NCBI GenBank assembly: GCA_032158295.1
Contig: CM063258.1
Span: forward strand, 8,450,583-8,514,582
Origin: Pycnopodia helianthoides
Taxonomy: Eukaryota; Echinodermata; Asteroidea; Forcipulatida; Asteriidae
Reading direction: 5' to 3'
Length of the DNA: 64,000 bases
How positions within the stretch are numbered: position 1 is the stretch's first letter; every line of letters starts with the position of its first letter. Positions 1 to 12,355 of this stretch are shown one piece after another. The notes under the pieces are model-generated. The model did not search any database. It saw nothing but the letters and a program-made list of their open reading frames with translations, and was not told the DNA's origin. The translations under genes were made by a program, and so were the position numbers.

Positions 1-3000
1 TCCTATTAATGCAGCGAAGAGTTACTCTGTTCAAGTTACTGACATGATTTGTTGTTACTGTTACAGTAGATGAGTTTTCTGAGTACATAGTAGCTAATGA
101 ATGATTACTCCACATACTGGCTATACAATACGCACACATGTCATCTTCCCCAATCATTGTTCCTGTATCAATTCCTCAGTAGCCCCACGGAACTGACGTA
201 CATGAATAAAAAAACACAAAATTTGGCAAATCGGTTCTTGTACTGACATTTAAACTCACTACTGTTAACATTTTCATGGATGAACAAAAAGATCATTAGA
301 CAGTATAAAAAGATTAATTACATTTTTGTTTTACTTTTTTTTAATGACATTTAATGGTGTTTGTCTGTATTCTTGCATTCAACGCAGTGAGATAACAAAG
401 ACTACATGTAGTAGCCCACTTATTGAAAACGACAAACTGCAGCCGCAGCGTGATGGCTAGCATGAACATCTAGTAAATGTTTTACCCCCTGGTTCAGAAC
501 CCTGCTAAAACTGCAGCACAGTGCAACACAGTCATGGGATTTGAGTTGACTGCTGGTGCTACAAAATTAACTATCTTATTACCATTTGGTCCATTTGGTG
601 CATTCGGTTGTATTTGGCAGAGAGAGGGTTAAACTAATGGCATTCAGGCATGTCCCTCTTTAGCAAGCTGAAAATGAGAACTTCCCAAAACTTCCTACCA
701 CCCCCACGTGCAACCACCCCCACCCCCACCCCCCCCCCCCCCCACCACCCCTATACTAAACAATAAAAGTTCTGCTCCTCATCATTGGTAAAAAATAAGC
801 TAATCCCATTTTTAAAATGAATGTTGGGTTACACTTAGCAGATTTTGAAACAGTCGCACCCCCACCCCCCTCGTCAGTCCAAGAATTAAAACACCAATTT
901 GACATTTTTTTCCTAAACAACACCTTTGTTGAGACAAAAGGATATCAATCAATCTACCAACATCAGGCCTTGCACTATTTTCTTTTTTCACCATCGCAGA
1001 TTTTCACCATCGCAAATATTGCCAAGCCCAAGGCTGTTTGATAATTTTTGACTATCCTGGCAACAAGACAAGTTTGACCAGCCCAAATCACTCTAGACTA
1101 GTGTTTGTACGCCAGGCTAGTGACCAAAGTAAGCCTTGAGCACAACCCCAGAACCAACCAGACTTCATTTATGCATGAAATTCATCTACAGTCATTTTTC
1201 TCTCTCTCTCTCAACTTCTGATCGTTACAGTGGCATGATTGCTTCTGGCCATGAAACACATCTAAAATAACATGTTTCTAATCAACGAACTGTCAGAGGA
1301 TGAGGGGGGGGTTGAGAAATGAAGAATGAACCCAACTGCCTTCATCAAAAATATTTGACAATCACAGGGCACTTCTTAAAGGCATTTCCTGTAAACATAT
1401 CAATCATTAGTACTAAAGGATCTACATACATGTATATGTACACAGAGCTAGACAATGCATTATAAATTTTAATCCAAAACAGCAAAGGTACTGGTACGTG
1501 TACACATTAACAAACAAAGAATCAAAACTGACTTTAAACAACCACAAGAGGGCTGCCTTTAAATATAGTTTCATGCACAGCTCTCTGTTAAGACCAGCTG
1601 TTGTATTTGTTCAGTACAGTTCACATACACATCCTAGTACATAACTGCATGAGTAAAATCTGCAGACATTACAGAGAAGGGTTAACAAACCATAGAATGA
1701 TTTGGGCGGACAGGCCCATGTACATGTACATGTACAATTTAACTGTACATGGTAGCTTATAATAAATCTCAGGGTCAACACTGGTCAAGCAGTCCAATCT
1801 TATCTACTGTAAGTCAAAACAACTTGGTGTGGAGAGACACAGGAGAAGTGGAAATTTGAGGATTTGGGCAGCAGAGTTGCCAACATTGCATCTTGCAATC
1901 AGGGAGATTTTGCACAATAATCAGGGAGATATTTAGAAAAGCATTCAACATAATCGGAAAAGGTTTCTATAATTGATCAGGGAGATTTTCGAATTTGTTC
2001 ATCAGAACGTGGACAAAATATTTGTTTATATCCAGGGAACTTTCTGCAAAATCAGGGAGAGTTGGCAGCTCTGAGACATACTGGGGCTGTACTAAACATT
2101 AATGCCTTGTGTATGCGGTTACATGAACACATGGAAACTGAGATAATTTGTTTGGAAATGTTGGAGGAGGGAAACATCCCCTACATAAATAAGATTGATT
2201 TAAATCTGACGGGCTGAAATTTCAAAAAAATCAGTAATAATGCTCAACATTTACACCGGAGCAGGCAATAGAAAAAAAGACCACTTTTAATTTTTATAGT
2301 CACTGAGCTTTTAGTGGATTTGATGAAAACCAAAGTAATAATCAGTTAATCTTGACAAAAAAATTGTCGGGGAAAAAACACTTGACTGCCGGAAATTGTT
2401 TAGTTTCGTTACTGGTCCAAAGTATTAATGGCGCGAAATATTACTGTACTTGGGCCTACGTGTGTATGGTCAAGTAATTACTTTGAGCTGTGATGTCATC
2501 CATATACTTCCCTGGCCTGGGTAAAACCCACAAATAGTAGATTTGATATAACTCATGCATAAATCCTTGTCATTTCATTGGTAGAACATGAGACGCATGT
2601 CATTCTTTATTTTGCAATGTATTTACTGCAGTGACGTACATTGTAGGACATAGTACGCGACATTGGGAAATAAATATAGGATGGGTATATTGATTTTCTA
2701 TGTTTAATTTTCAGCGTTGGTCCCAAAGCAAGTGTTCCTGCTCGTTTGTCCAAACAAGGAAAAGGTTGTGTGACGGCGGACAAGGTTGGTGTCTGCAAAG
2801 AGTCGTCCACATTATTTAGAATTTTTTTTTAAAAATTAAGAGTTTTTCAAAAGTGGGGGTCGGACGAGTTTCTGTGTTTATTTTGTGTTTGTTAAAATTT
2901 TTCAAATAACAAGAAAACCAATATTAAACATGCATTTCATTTGGGCATTGTCGTAGAATACAATCACTTGGTAAAATCTGGCTTTTTGTCCATTTCACTC

Positions 3001-3155
3001 GGTTTCACCTCATGAAATGGAATGTCCAGATATCATCTCATGATAATATTCTGCTGCAATGCAGCACTCACATGCATTCAATATTTGTATATTACATCAA
3101 AGATCTGAAATAAATGCCGTTTTCAGAAGACGATCATCAACCTAGGTGTCCTTAC
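1..3155. other. left flank, no exon resolved
   Basis: I see no convincing exon here. If the NPDC1-like gene continues on the minus strand, its transmembrane and cytoplasmic exons should lie in this stretch or beyond the left edge, but I could not identify them. The stretch holds a C-rich tract near 710-750, short TACATG-rich runs, and a dispersed repeat at 1874-2072. The open frame near 2607-2810 has no flanking splice sites or family resemblance that would support it. Confidence 0.5.
1874..2072 (+). repeat. dispersed repeat, copy 1 (related copy at 4321-4469)
   Basis: The stretch carries repeated CAGGGAGAT words and ends in GTTGGCAGCTCTG. The stretch at 4321-4469 follows the same order of words (ATATTTAGAA, CATTCAACATA, TTTGTTCATCAGAAC, AACTTTCTGCA, GTTGGCAGCTCTG) with substitutions and small deletions. 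They are two diverged copies of one dispersed repeat in direct orientation. The family is unknown, and no coding capacity is seen. Confidence 0.7.
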
Positions 3156-6100
3156 CTTCTCCTTTAAACTTGCAGATGCCATCCTGCTCAAAGTATTGGT
3201 CTATACATGGTCCACACCCCCTTGATGCCTTGATGCATTCAGATCTCCCTTGGTTTGCACAGGTGCGGATGGGTGGACAGATCGCTCCAGCAGCTGCTTC
3301 ACCTGGTGGACCACAAACAAAAATGGAAAGATTCAGGGAAAAGTTCAAAATGTAAATTGTGAACAGTATGGCTGTGTCCCAATCGGCGGCTAAAGCTACA
3401 CATGTATGGCTACGTCATCATGCATTGAAGTATAGGACACCCTTAGCAACAGTCTTAGCCGTAGCTGTAGCCACCAATTTGGATACGGCTTAAATATGTA
3501 TGTACATGTACATCAAGGGCCAATTTCATACAGCTGCAAAGCACTTAATGCTTAACAATTTTTTGCTAAGCAAAAATAAGCATGATACCAGTTAATACAG
3601 ATGATACATGTGGAATGGTATTTTGGCTGGTAACCTTACTCTGGTAAGCATGGTTTTAATGTGCGGAGCTACTTGTTTTGCTGTTAAAGCAGCTCTATGA
3701 TATTTGGCCGGGCTCAAACTTCAACAAAATATCCTTTGCTCAGAACCAGACCTCGAACTTCGCTCTTGAAGGGGCACAGCCAGGCCTGGAATTTCATCTT
3801 TGAGAGGGCAAGGCCATTTTCATTTTGCAAAGGGCACTTCCATTGGAAAATCTTAAAGTATGACCGTTGTCTGGGAAACTTTTAAAGGGGCACCAAGGCC
3901 AGACCAGGGCAACTGAGGCCATGGCCTCTGTGGCTTTAGTGTAATTCGGGGTCCGCTTGTATGAAGAAAATGAAAATTTGTAATTGGCACTTGCAAAGGG
4001 CACTGAGCATAAAACACAGGGATTCAGGGCCATCACTTTGGGTGCCCTAGTTTAATTTAAGGCCTGCAGAACCGACAATGGACCAGATTCTTCGTTTTAT
4101 ATTTTAGACGATATACAAATTGTCTTCTTTTTATCCTGTGTTTTGGTGAATTAAAGAAAAGAGAGGATCTGTTTGCAGCCTGATACATGAACATGTGTCT
4201 TCTGGATACTCTTCTATTCGAATTTGGATGCCTTAAATCTGTAATCATGGTACATGTGGTAGTTTTGGAAGTTCACGAGCATGGTCTTACCCCCAAAATA
4301 CCAAGTTATTTTTTTCTTCAAGCAGGGACATATTTAGAACTACATTCAACATAGCGGGGAAAAAGTTTCCATAATCAGGGAGATTTTCACATTTGTTCAT
4401 CAGAACATGGAAAGATTGGTTTATTTTCAGGAAACTTTCTGCAGAATCAGGAAGTGTTGGCAGCTCTGCATTTAAAGATTAATTTTTTAATCAAAAAATC
4501 CATCCAATACAGTTATCAAAGGCTTTCTTAATGTCAAGAGCCTATGGAGTTAGATTGACCAAATATGCCGCAATCATTCCATTCATATCAGAAAAAGAAC
4601 AGGCATGGCAGAGGCTTGGTATTTGTGTTGTATCCACTATCGCCCTACTCTGTTGACAGAATCAACAATGGTATTTTGGGGTAAGGCCTTGTGTCTACAG
4701 TACAAGTATGCAGTGTCTGATCTGCACAATTGCTAGGCTGACAAGTACTGTGTTATCACTGTGAGCCAAATATCTGCCCACGATCTTCAAGAGGGTCGCT
4801 TTGCTTTCTTGTGTTCCTTGTGTCAGGGAGAAGGAAGCCCCGAGAAGGAGTAAGTCTGGTAGGGTTGGCTTCCAGGGAAATTTGACACATGTTGACCGCC
4901 AGTGAAGGATGGTTTGAATTGGCTGAGAGATCTGTCCAGTACATTGCACACCAGTGAAATCTCTAATTTAAAGCAGAAATCTGATCATTTTATTACTTTT
5001 GTAGCTAATTTTTATTTCCCCTTTTTTTTTCAAAGAAAGACGATCACAAATCGTGTCAATTTTAAACAGTTATTTTGTGTAGGACGTTTGCTTCAAAAAG
5101 AATTTGTATGCACTTGTGCACCAAAGGCCTCTAAAAGCAAAGCAGTACATGTTGTACCTTTGGTTTTGGGGACCGTTTGATTGTTTTAATCCAGATATAA
5201 ATGTAGATATACAATAAAACTAACCTGTGAAAATTTCATTTCAAAAGGTGGTCGCGTTTTTGAAATATCGCCACTTATCTGCAGCGAACATGTCCACGCA
5301 TAAAGAATAATCCATAATAGGAATACACAATCTGTAAAACAGTTCTCACAGAAACGTTTCTCGGATTCAAATTTGGGGGGATAAAAACTGACATCTTTTT
5401 CCATATCCACATTATTTTGAATGGAAATATTTCTCAATAGGCCTACTATCGAAAGTTGCTACATACTAACCAAGTAAGGTTTTATTGCCATTCATTTTTA
5501 GAGTGATTACCAATCGTATACCTTCCCTTTAAACAGATTGATTTTACTGATCATAGAAAAAAAGTTGACAATGCTCGCATTTTATACAGCTTTGAGCTCC
5601 CATTTCAGACATTATCAATATCATTATTAACTCTTTCGCTCCGGAATAGAATTTTCGAATTTCGCGCGGTTTGTACGGAATTAATTATTGGACGCCGCCA
5701 TCTAATGTGTCAATAATACCCTCGGCGCGATGGAAAGCCAAAGGCAGCGACTCAAAGCCGCTGCAACTAAGGTCAGAGGTCATCCAGATGGCAATACCGC
5801 ATAAATTATGTAAAAAAAGGCACACATCATGGGGATGCCCCGAGTATCTACAGTGACGTCAACGAGCCGCTGTGAGCGGCTTTCCGTAGGAAACAAACAT
5901 TTCTGAGAGCCGCTGTGAGCGGCTCGCTGTAGCGAAAGAGTTAATATTGTATATTTCTGGTGTACATGTAGTAAAACCAAGGATGCCTCATAAGTAAACT
6001 TTTAAATCACTGTACATATTTATATGTGTGTAGCTCCTGTAGCTCAACAAGCCTGAGAAAACCTGTAAACAAGGGTGCTTGAGTGTACATGTGAATACCA

Positions 6101-9100
6101 GGGTTGACCCCTACACTGTGTTCTCGGTTCTTTTGCATGCACTACAAATCCTAGTACACCAGTCCTGTACATGATGTACTAAGAAATTATGGTATAGTAT
6201 CTTGCTCAAGGACACCAGTGAACAGAAGCAACCACTCAGCCATGACACACCACAAAGTCAACCTGGGGACCCATTCATTACCACAGACATGAAAGACGTA
6301 TCATGTATACAGCACATTGTTTTAATGTGTGACCAAAACAAAATTGGATATGCATGACATGAAGTCACAACAATTGGTTTTAAAATGTGTGGTCGGTACA
6401 AAATTGGATATACGCATGACATGAAGTCACATGAATGTACAGGATGACAGCACAGTCTATTGAGTCTACAGTCTAGTACTATTTGGATTTAATGCAAAGT
6501 ACAATGTATACTTGAATGTAACAGGAAAATGTGTTTTTTTTTCATCAACAACTTTTCTTTCTTTTCTTTCATACTTTCAACAGCATTTAACTGCTTTTTG
6601 GGTGGCTCTTGGAATGTCATTACAAAAGTTTTCTGCCATTTCTAGGAGGCAAATACGCCAAGCGTTAATTTATGTTACATAAATACATGGATGCACTATG
6701 GACATCTCCAACCAATGATATTGCTGCAAACATGCCAGCATCCTACTGTAGTGTTGGCCAAAACCCATGGACAGGACAACTGAACTAAAAATAAAAATGG
6801 ATTGGTGTAATCAAAGAGACAGAGTGGGTCCTTTCTCTATGGTCTAAATACACGTCATGTCAGTGCAAACAAATCAAAATTGATGAGGTCAGAAGGGTCA
6901 TTTCTTGCTCATTTGTGCACCATAACAATTTTACATTATTTTTTTTTTTTTGGGGGGGGGGGGGAGAGTTTTTCTCACAGATTTGTCACTTTGTACAACT
7001 GATCAAAAATTCAATGAATACCCAGCAACTGAAAAGAGTTTATAATGTGTAGCACAAGTGACCGGTCACACTCACACTGAAACCACTGAGAAAATCTTGA
7101 AGCATAACATGTAAAGGTCACTTGGCCAATAAATCCATCAGGCCCTTTTTAGAGAGTGGATGGTCTAGTGAAAAAGAACAGTTTAGAAAAGTGAAAACTA
7201 CTGTAGTGTGTACTTGATTTAAAATGACCACTGTAATCACAATTAACCCTGGAAATATATACTGTGCAGAACCTACATTGTTCACCCATAAAGCCTACCT
7301 CCAAAAACTGGTGGTAGGGGCACTGAAAAGGAAAAGGGTCGGACACCAAGATCTTTAGAGACTATTGTGTTGAGGATTGTCTCTGGACTTCCTTTTAAAT
7401 GCAATACATAGCTTTTCCACTCCCTATTTTGACTCCCCTTTACCATGCGACTCTAAAGCTCTGTTCTGATTTCTGAAGAGGGCAATTCCACACTAATGGG
7501 CCAAAAGATAACTTTGTAAGAGAGGCATAGGAGAGAGAGATAAAAGGTAACTATTTTGTCCTGTATATTTCAAAGCTGTTCATGATTGTTCATCATGTTC
7601 ATATCAAAAAATAATAAATTAATCTGTGACCTTGAGAAATTACAAGGTCTTACTTGGGCGACACTATTTTTGAAAATAAAATGAAAATTGACGTCTCTGT
7701 AGTAACTTTTTGTACTGACTCCGACATGTCAATGTGAAAACTTGCACACAGCCTGCTCACAATATTCATAGTAAGTTCCTCACACTTGTTCCAGTCTTGG
7801 TGCAAGACCTTCTTGTTTTTTATTCATCATAATTTTCCCCACTACATTGTAGGGCGCTATCATCCCTCTATCCACTTGGATGATAGCGCCCTCTCGTGGG
7901 AAAAATTGTGACAAATCTAAACAAGAAGGTCTTTCAACAAGACTACACTTGTTTGTGCATCAAGTGCAACACCTTACTTGTGCAGTGGATCTGTAATTTT
8001 TTGTTTGAATAATGTCACCCATGGACATGATGGAGGGATATATACATTTATAAATTTGATATTTGTGGACCCATCAAAAAAGTAGTTAAGGATTATGAGA
8101 AATATGAATGAAATCCCAGATTCTTAATATTATAAATCAGTTATGAAACATTAGTTGAAATTTTTACTCGCATTGTAGAGCAGCTTTATCTGTTCATACC
8201 TAACCCAGGACGTCAGTGCAGTGCAGCAGAGACTGGCATCCTACCAGTACCCTACCAGTACCAGACCAAGGCCCAGGCCAGGCCCTGGGCTAGAGTATTT
8301 ACCAAATACCAATGCCACCAATGCTTAATTAATAGTAATACATGGACTAACTAATTATGTGTATAACTCAAACTGGATACATATTGACCTAGCCCAGGTT
8401 GGACTCCTCCGTTGCATACAACGTGACGGAGTCCAGGATATAAAGGTCCCGTACCATATTTTTACCTTTTTGAGGAAGCTGAAACTTGACTCACATATTC
8501 CTTGTGTCCTAAACCTTACGCCTGCTCTATTCAGAATTGCAAATTATATCCTTGGATGACATTATTGTGAAAATAAAATGAAAAATTTACGCATTCTCGG
8601 CGACAGCCTAAACTGACAAGACGTGAATGCTTCAGCGCATGTGCGTTCTCAGACAAATCAAATCTAACGCGGAAGTCGGCCGGGTTGCTTTGCATGCCGT
8701 GCATGCGCACATGGCTTTAACGGTCACTTGGTACACGATGGTCACAACGCCAGTACACAACTCGGACTTATTTTCGGAAATAATGTCATCCATGGATGTA
8801 TTTGTTAGTTGTGAACTCATCAAAAGTGTAGTTAGGACACCAAGAATGTATGAATGGAGTTTCAGCTTCTCAAATCAGGTAAAAATATGAAAAAACATTA
8901 GCTCAAAATATGTTCGCATTGTAGAGGAGCTTTATACCCAGGATGTCAGTGCAGTGGCACTGACTGACGTCCTATGGCTACATATTGACCCAACCTTGCT
9001 TAGCGTTCAATTGTAAAAAAAAAAAAAAAAGTCTGCTTGGATTGGATCACAATACATGTTCTACTTGCTTTTTTTATTAACCAAAGGTTTACCTTTCCCC

Positions 9101-9456
9101 TTAAAAAAAGTTATTGTACGCCCACCAAAGGGATTTAACACAACCCGAAAACAACTAGCCCCACTTCTGTGGCCAACACAACCAGCCGTGCCCACTCAAA
9201 ACTGCCACATTGAACTCGACTGCCAGCGCTACTGTACTATCACTCAGTATCAGTGCATTCTGCTTTTATGAAAACACCGATACACACCATACCCGTACCG
9301 CTAACACTGACAGTCCAGCCAGATGGCAAAAAAAAACAGTGAAAAAAGGGACAATTTTGAGAACTTACCGGACACATTTCCCACTAAGAAGACCAGCAAA
9401 TGATGCAGCACAAGTAGACATGCCAGCGAGGTGACTGACACTCTTTTCCCCGTCAT
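3156..9456 (-). CDS. NPDC1-like membrane protein, N-terminal exons (partial)
   Basis: Two minus-strand exons join in phase 1. Exon 1 (9456 to 9369) starts at ATG 9456-9454, encodes a signal peptide of about 29 residues with a hydrophobic core, and ends TCCG/GTAAGT. Exon 2 (3302 to 3156) follows an AG acceptor and ends GAAG/GTAAGG. It encodes 48 residues with six cysteines, spaced CPPIRTC, SEC, GCGPC and GIC. The CGPC core and cysteine spacing resemble the ectodomain of neural proliferation differentiation and control protein 1 (nematode homologue CAB-1), a single-pass neuronal and vesicle-associated protein. The transmembrane and C-terminal exons are not in view, so this is a partial gene leaving the window on the left. 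The exon structure is well supported. The family call rests on the cysteine pattern alone; another small cysteine-rich secreted domain is possible. Confidence 0.65.
3516..3709. mobile_element. MITE-like foldback, GGGCCAATTTCAT family copy 1
   Basis: It starts with GGGCCAATTTCATACAGCTG and ends with AGCAGCTCTATGATATTTGGCC, which is roughly the inverse. The interior carries TTAGC/GCTAAGCA runs. Two clearer relatives are at 36094-36285 and 46114-46305, so this is a non-autonomous element family. Confidence 0.6.
5627..5944. mobile_element. TTAA-flanked MITE
   Basis: The termini are TTAA-CTCTTTCGCT at the left and AGCGAAAGAG-TTAA at the right, which are exact inverted repeats bounded by TTAA. That target preference is typical of piggyBac-type transposition. 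The interior is relatively GC-rich and holds the imperfect palindrome GCCGCTGTGAGCGGC twice near the right end. No transposase frame is present. Confidence 0.8.
7804..7933. repeat. 130-bp imperfect hairpin
   Basis: The left arm AAGACCTTCTTGTT is matched by AACAAGAAGGTCTT at the right. An inner pair GGGCGCTATCATCC and GGATGATAGCGCCC surrounds a short loop. This is probably a small MITE in the intron of the NPDC1-like gene. Confidence 0.75.
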
Positions 9457-9602
9457 TTTCAGCGGTTAATTTCGACGCTGAACTGAGCGAATTTCAACTG
9501 ACGTAGCTCACCGGACGGTGTCCTCCATGTTACCGTAGCGTTTCTACGACTGTTTGATGTTCCATTGAATTACTTGGTTGACCGACCCGACTGCATACGC
9601 GA

Positions 9603-9715
9603 GGCCGTTTCGGAATTAGAGGCTGCGGCTGTAACGTATACGTGCGTTGAAGCAATCGTCTGCCCAGCAACACTCTAACAACAGCCGCAGCCGCAGAGGA
9701 CAATTCGTAAACGGC
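9603..9715. mobile_element. 113-bp hairpin MITE upstream of the NPDC1-like gene
   Basis: The arms are GGCCGTTTCGGAATTAGAGG...GCTGCGGCTGT and ACAGCCGCAGCC...AATTCGTAAACGGCC. It lies about 150 bp upstream of the NPDC1-like start codon, on the promoter side. A similar hairpin with related ends (GGCTGTGTCCCAATC... / ...GGATACGGCT) is at about 3369-3490. Confidence 0.65.
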
Positions 9716-10020
9716 CCAAACAAAACGTACAAATGCGGGCTTTTAAATTGCGCCCTCATTTTTAGTGTCAGTTTCAGAATCTAAAGAGTCGGCTATTTAA
9801 AGCAACATACCTGATATGGATTGTTATGTTTCTTTTTTATATTATAACATTGTAGGCATACATTTTTTTATCTGTCATGTATTCGTGCAAATAAAAGATC
9901 TCGTTATAGCACGAAGAGAAAAAAAAACATAGGTAGACTTTGTCTTGCATGTCCTTCCTCAATTTTAGAAAATATTCAGTGCATACATAGGCCTATGCAA
10001 AAAATAGACCTACTACCATG

Positions 10021-10366
10021 TTAAAGGTATTGTACACTTTTGGTAACAGCTCAAAATCAGTGTCCATGTTTTGTGCGATTCAACATATGCATGAACAAAC
10101 AAACCTCTGAAAGTTTGAGCTCAATTGGTCATCGAGGTCACGAGAAAAAAGTGAAAAGAGACCTAATGTGTTTTCTGTTTTTTCAAACATTTAGTTTTTA
10201 TCACGCGCGTGATAAAAACTATTGTTTTACTCATTTCTCAGAAACGATAGCATTTTAGGCAGAAATATTTTAAGGAACCCTTTCTACCATTACTTACTTT
10301 AAGTTATTTGTGAATCTGTGAACATTTTTGTTTTTCGATCTTACCAATAGTGTACTGGGCCATTAA
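10021..10366. mobile_element. TTAA MITE, second family
   Basis: It begins TTAAAGGTATTGTACAC and ends with the reverse-complement-like GTGTACTGGGCCATTAA. The interior includes TTATCACGCGCGTGATAA, a perfect 18-bp palindrome. The element at 35535-35875 is the same sequence in the opposite orientation. Related TTAA elements are at 13946-14276, 42185-42478 and 43356-43730. Confidence 0.75.
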
Positions 10367-11010
10367 AACACATATTCCCACAAGTGTCAAGGGAAATCGT
10401 TTCGCGAGATGTTAGTTTCATTTTAAAGAAACATGTAATTTAGTGTGTAGTTTGAAGCGATCGTCGGCCGACAGTCAATTGAATGTGTACCTTTTTAGAC
10501 AACAGGATCGATCTGTCAGTAACCGTCACCACCAGCCTCGCTCTGGGTTTTTTTCTCGGCAGTCATGGACTGACAAAATATGTAAACAGGTCGGTGGAAC
10601 GATATTTCATATCCACAACCCACCTACCCACAACTCCACATTTTCTCGGGGAAAAAAAATGCAACAATTGCCATTATGTAAATTTTCTGCAAATTATCTA
10701 TATTAACAAATTGGCCTATAGTCTATAATTCCCCTTCTGAAATAGTTTGACTAGTCCTGCATCAGAAAATCAAACTTTGTCGAACCATCTCGGTGTGCGT
10801 AAAGTGCCGCCGAAAACTACAAAAATGCTGCGGCGCTTCGAGTGTTTAATGATTCATACTGGGCTCTACAACTTTTGAAGAAAGAGTTTGATCGAAGACG
10901 GTGAATGAATGCTCTTTCAAAAAAATCCAATCATCGCTTCATGATGTTTGTTGAAACGAGAGGATTACAAAAACTAAGTTAGGTCCAAATAAACATTTTA
11001 TGCTTGCTTC

Positions 11011-11170
11011 TCCTTTGTGACACTTGTTCTTGGGCAAGGCACTTTAATCATAGTTGCTTCTCTCCACCCAGGAGTACAAATGGGTACCCGAGAGAGCTGG
11101 GGAGTTAACGCCATTAAAACTGGATACAAACACCGGCCTGATGAGCCATTGGCTCGGGACGGACTTTAAC
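11011..11170 (+). repeat. SINE tail fragment
   Basis: It carries the words GTGACACTTGTTCTTGGGCAAGGCACTTTAATCATAGTTGCTTCTC and GGTACCCGAGAGAG (in shorter matching pieces). These recur after the tRNA-like head of the SINE at 54751-55085, and in inverse orientation near 35890-36090 and 63775-64000. The tRNA head is absent here. Confidence 0.55.
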
Positions 11171-12355
11171 TCTTTTTTTGCTTCTCCTTTCTGCTATTTG
11201 CGGCTAAAATCAGACAGTCACGCTGTTGGTTGTTCAAGTCCCCACTCGCCCCCCCCCCCCCACCCAATTGCTTTACCCTCGCTCAGCCCACATACCCTCC
11301 CAATAGTCACTCTTTGCTCAACCTTCCCTCTTTCATCAAAGCCCTTGTTGATAAAAATAGAATCAACGTGTGTGGTGAATCCCATACAAACCAGTTGTAT
11401 TTAACTGTAACGGTACATTATTAGCGAGTGTCATGAATAAATAACGAAAGGGCCCGAATCGGAATCGATTTCTGCCGAGCGACCGATCGACTTTCCCCGT
11501 CAGACAAAGAGCTGTTTCACGCCCGGTCCGTGTTCCACAAGGCCGAACTGTACATGTACCGCACTCACCCAAAATTCAATCAATTTTATAATAACCTTGT
11601 TTCATCTCTCAGAATCTCTCGAAGGTGTTTGGGAGAGTAACAAACGCTACATATCACTCATTACAGTACTTTAACGATTTCTGATAATGTGCAGGGAAAT
11701 ACTCGTCCACTTTGTTCAAAGTTCTCATGGACTATTCGATTTAAACAAAAGGGGAGATACTTTGTATGTTTACATGTTTCTCAACTTCTAATAGACTTTT
11801 GTTTGATATAAGTGTCATTTGATTATTTACTTCGATAAACTTTGAGCTACTGTACTTGGTATTATTTACTCATTAAAGCAAAAAGTTGGTTCCTCTTTTG
11901 TATCTTTCTTCCAAATTTACGTCACTCGTGCCCCTCGACATATCCACCCCCCCCCCTCCTCCCTACTCTCATTCTTTGCGTTCAGTTTTGGCGGCTGAAT
12001 AAAAGGCGATATTGTATAGTGGGTGAAATTGTCGATCACATAGCGCCAATGCTTGCATTTGTAACCATAACAAAACACTGGCATGCTTCTAAGACATAAC
12101 CCTGAGTGAGCTGTACATCGCGGCCGGGGAAGTAATAAGTAAATACCATTTTTGTTTCAACATCGATGTGATTCCAGTTCCTTCTATTATGACCTTTTTC
12201 AAACAGTTTGTTTTTGAACGTGAAATTATGCAAAGATTTTTGTGATGACACGAAGGGAGCGTTGTTTTTGCAGTTTCCATCATCAGAATTTCTCCGTTCA
12301 CCAACAGAGTTTTTTTTGTTATCTAAAAGACTGAAGCAAAGTTGAATATTTAACG

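Larger units (their letters stand above)
3303..9368 (-). other. intron 1 of the NPDC1-like gene
   Basis: A 6.1-kb intron filled with repeats: a hairpin at about 3369-3490, a GGCCAATTTCAT-type element at 3516-3709, a GGGCA/CCAAGGCC-type dispersed repeat at about 3790-4060 (an inverted relative lies at 37050-37190), the element copy at 4321-4469, a TTAA element at 5627-5944, a poly-T/poly-G run near 6940-6965, a hairpin at 7804-7933, and two diverged related stretches at about 8005-8240 and 8780-8960. No exon was found. Confidence 0.6.
9457..12355. other. intergenic, between the NPDC1-like gene and the coiled-coil gene
   Basis: It contains the NPDC1-like upstream region, a hairpin at 9603-9715, a TTAA element at 10021-10366, a SINE tail at about 11011-11170 and pyrimidine-rich runs near 11245 and 11945. 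An ATAAAAGG stretch near 12000 could serve as a TATA-like element for the plus-strand coiled-coil gene, but it lies about 350 bp from the ATG and is unproven. Confidence 0.5.

Noticed and set aside
5186..5437. 83-codon minus-strand frame with a hydrophobic stretch
   Set aside because: Part of a dispersed repeat: CACAGGTTAGTTTTATTG and related words recur near 34230. No partner exon.
11054..11404. 116-codon plus-strand frame
   Set aside because: Begins in a SINE tail and runs through a proline-rich poly-C tract; composition is not coding-like.
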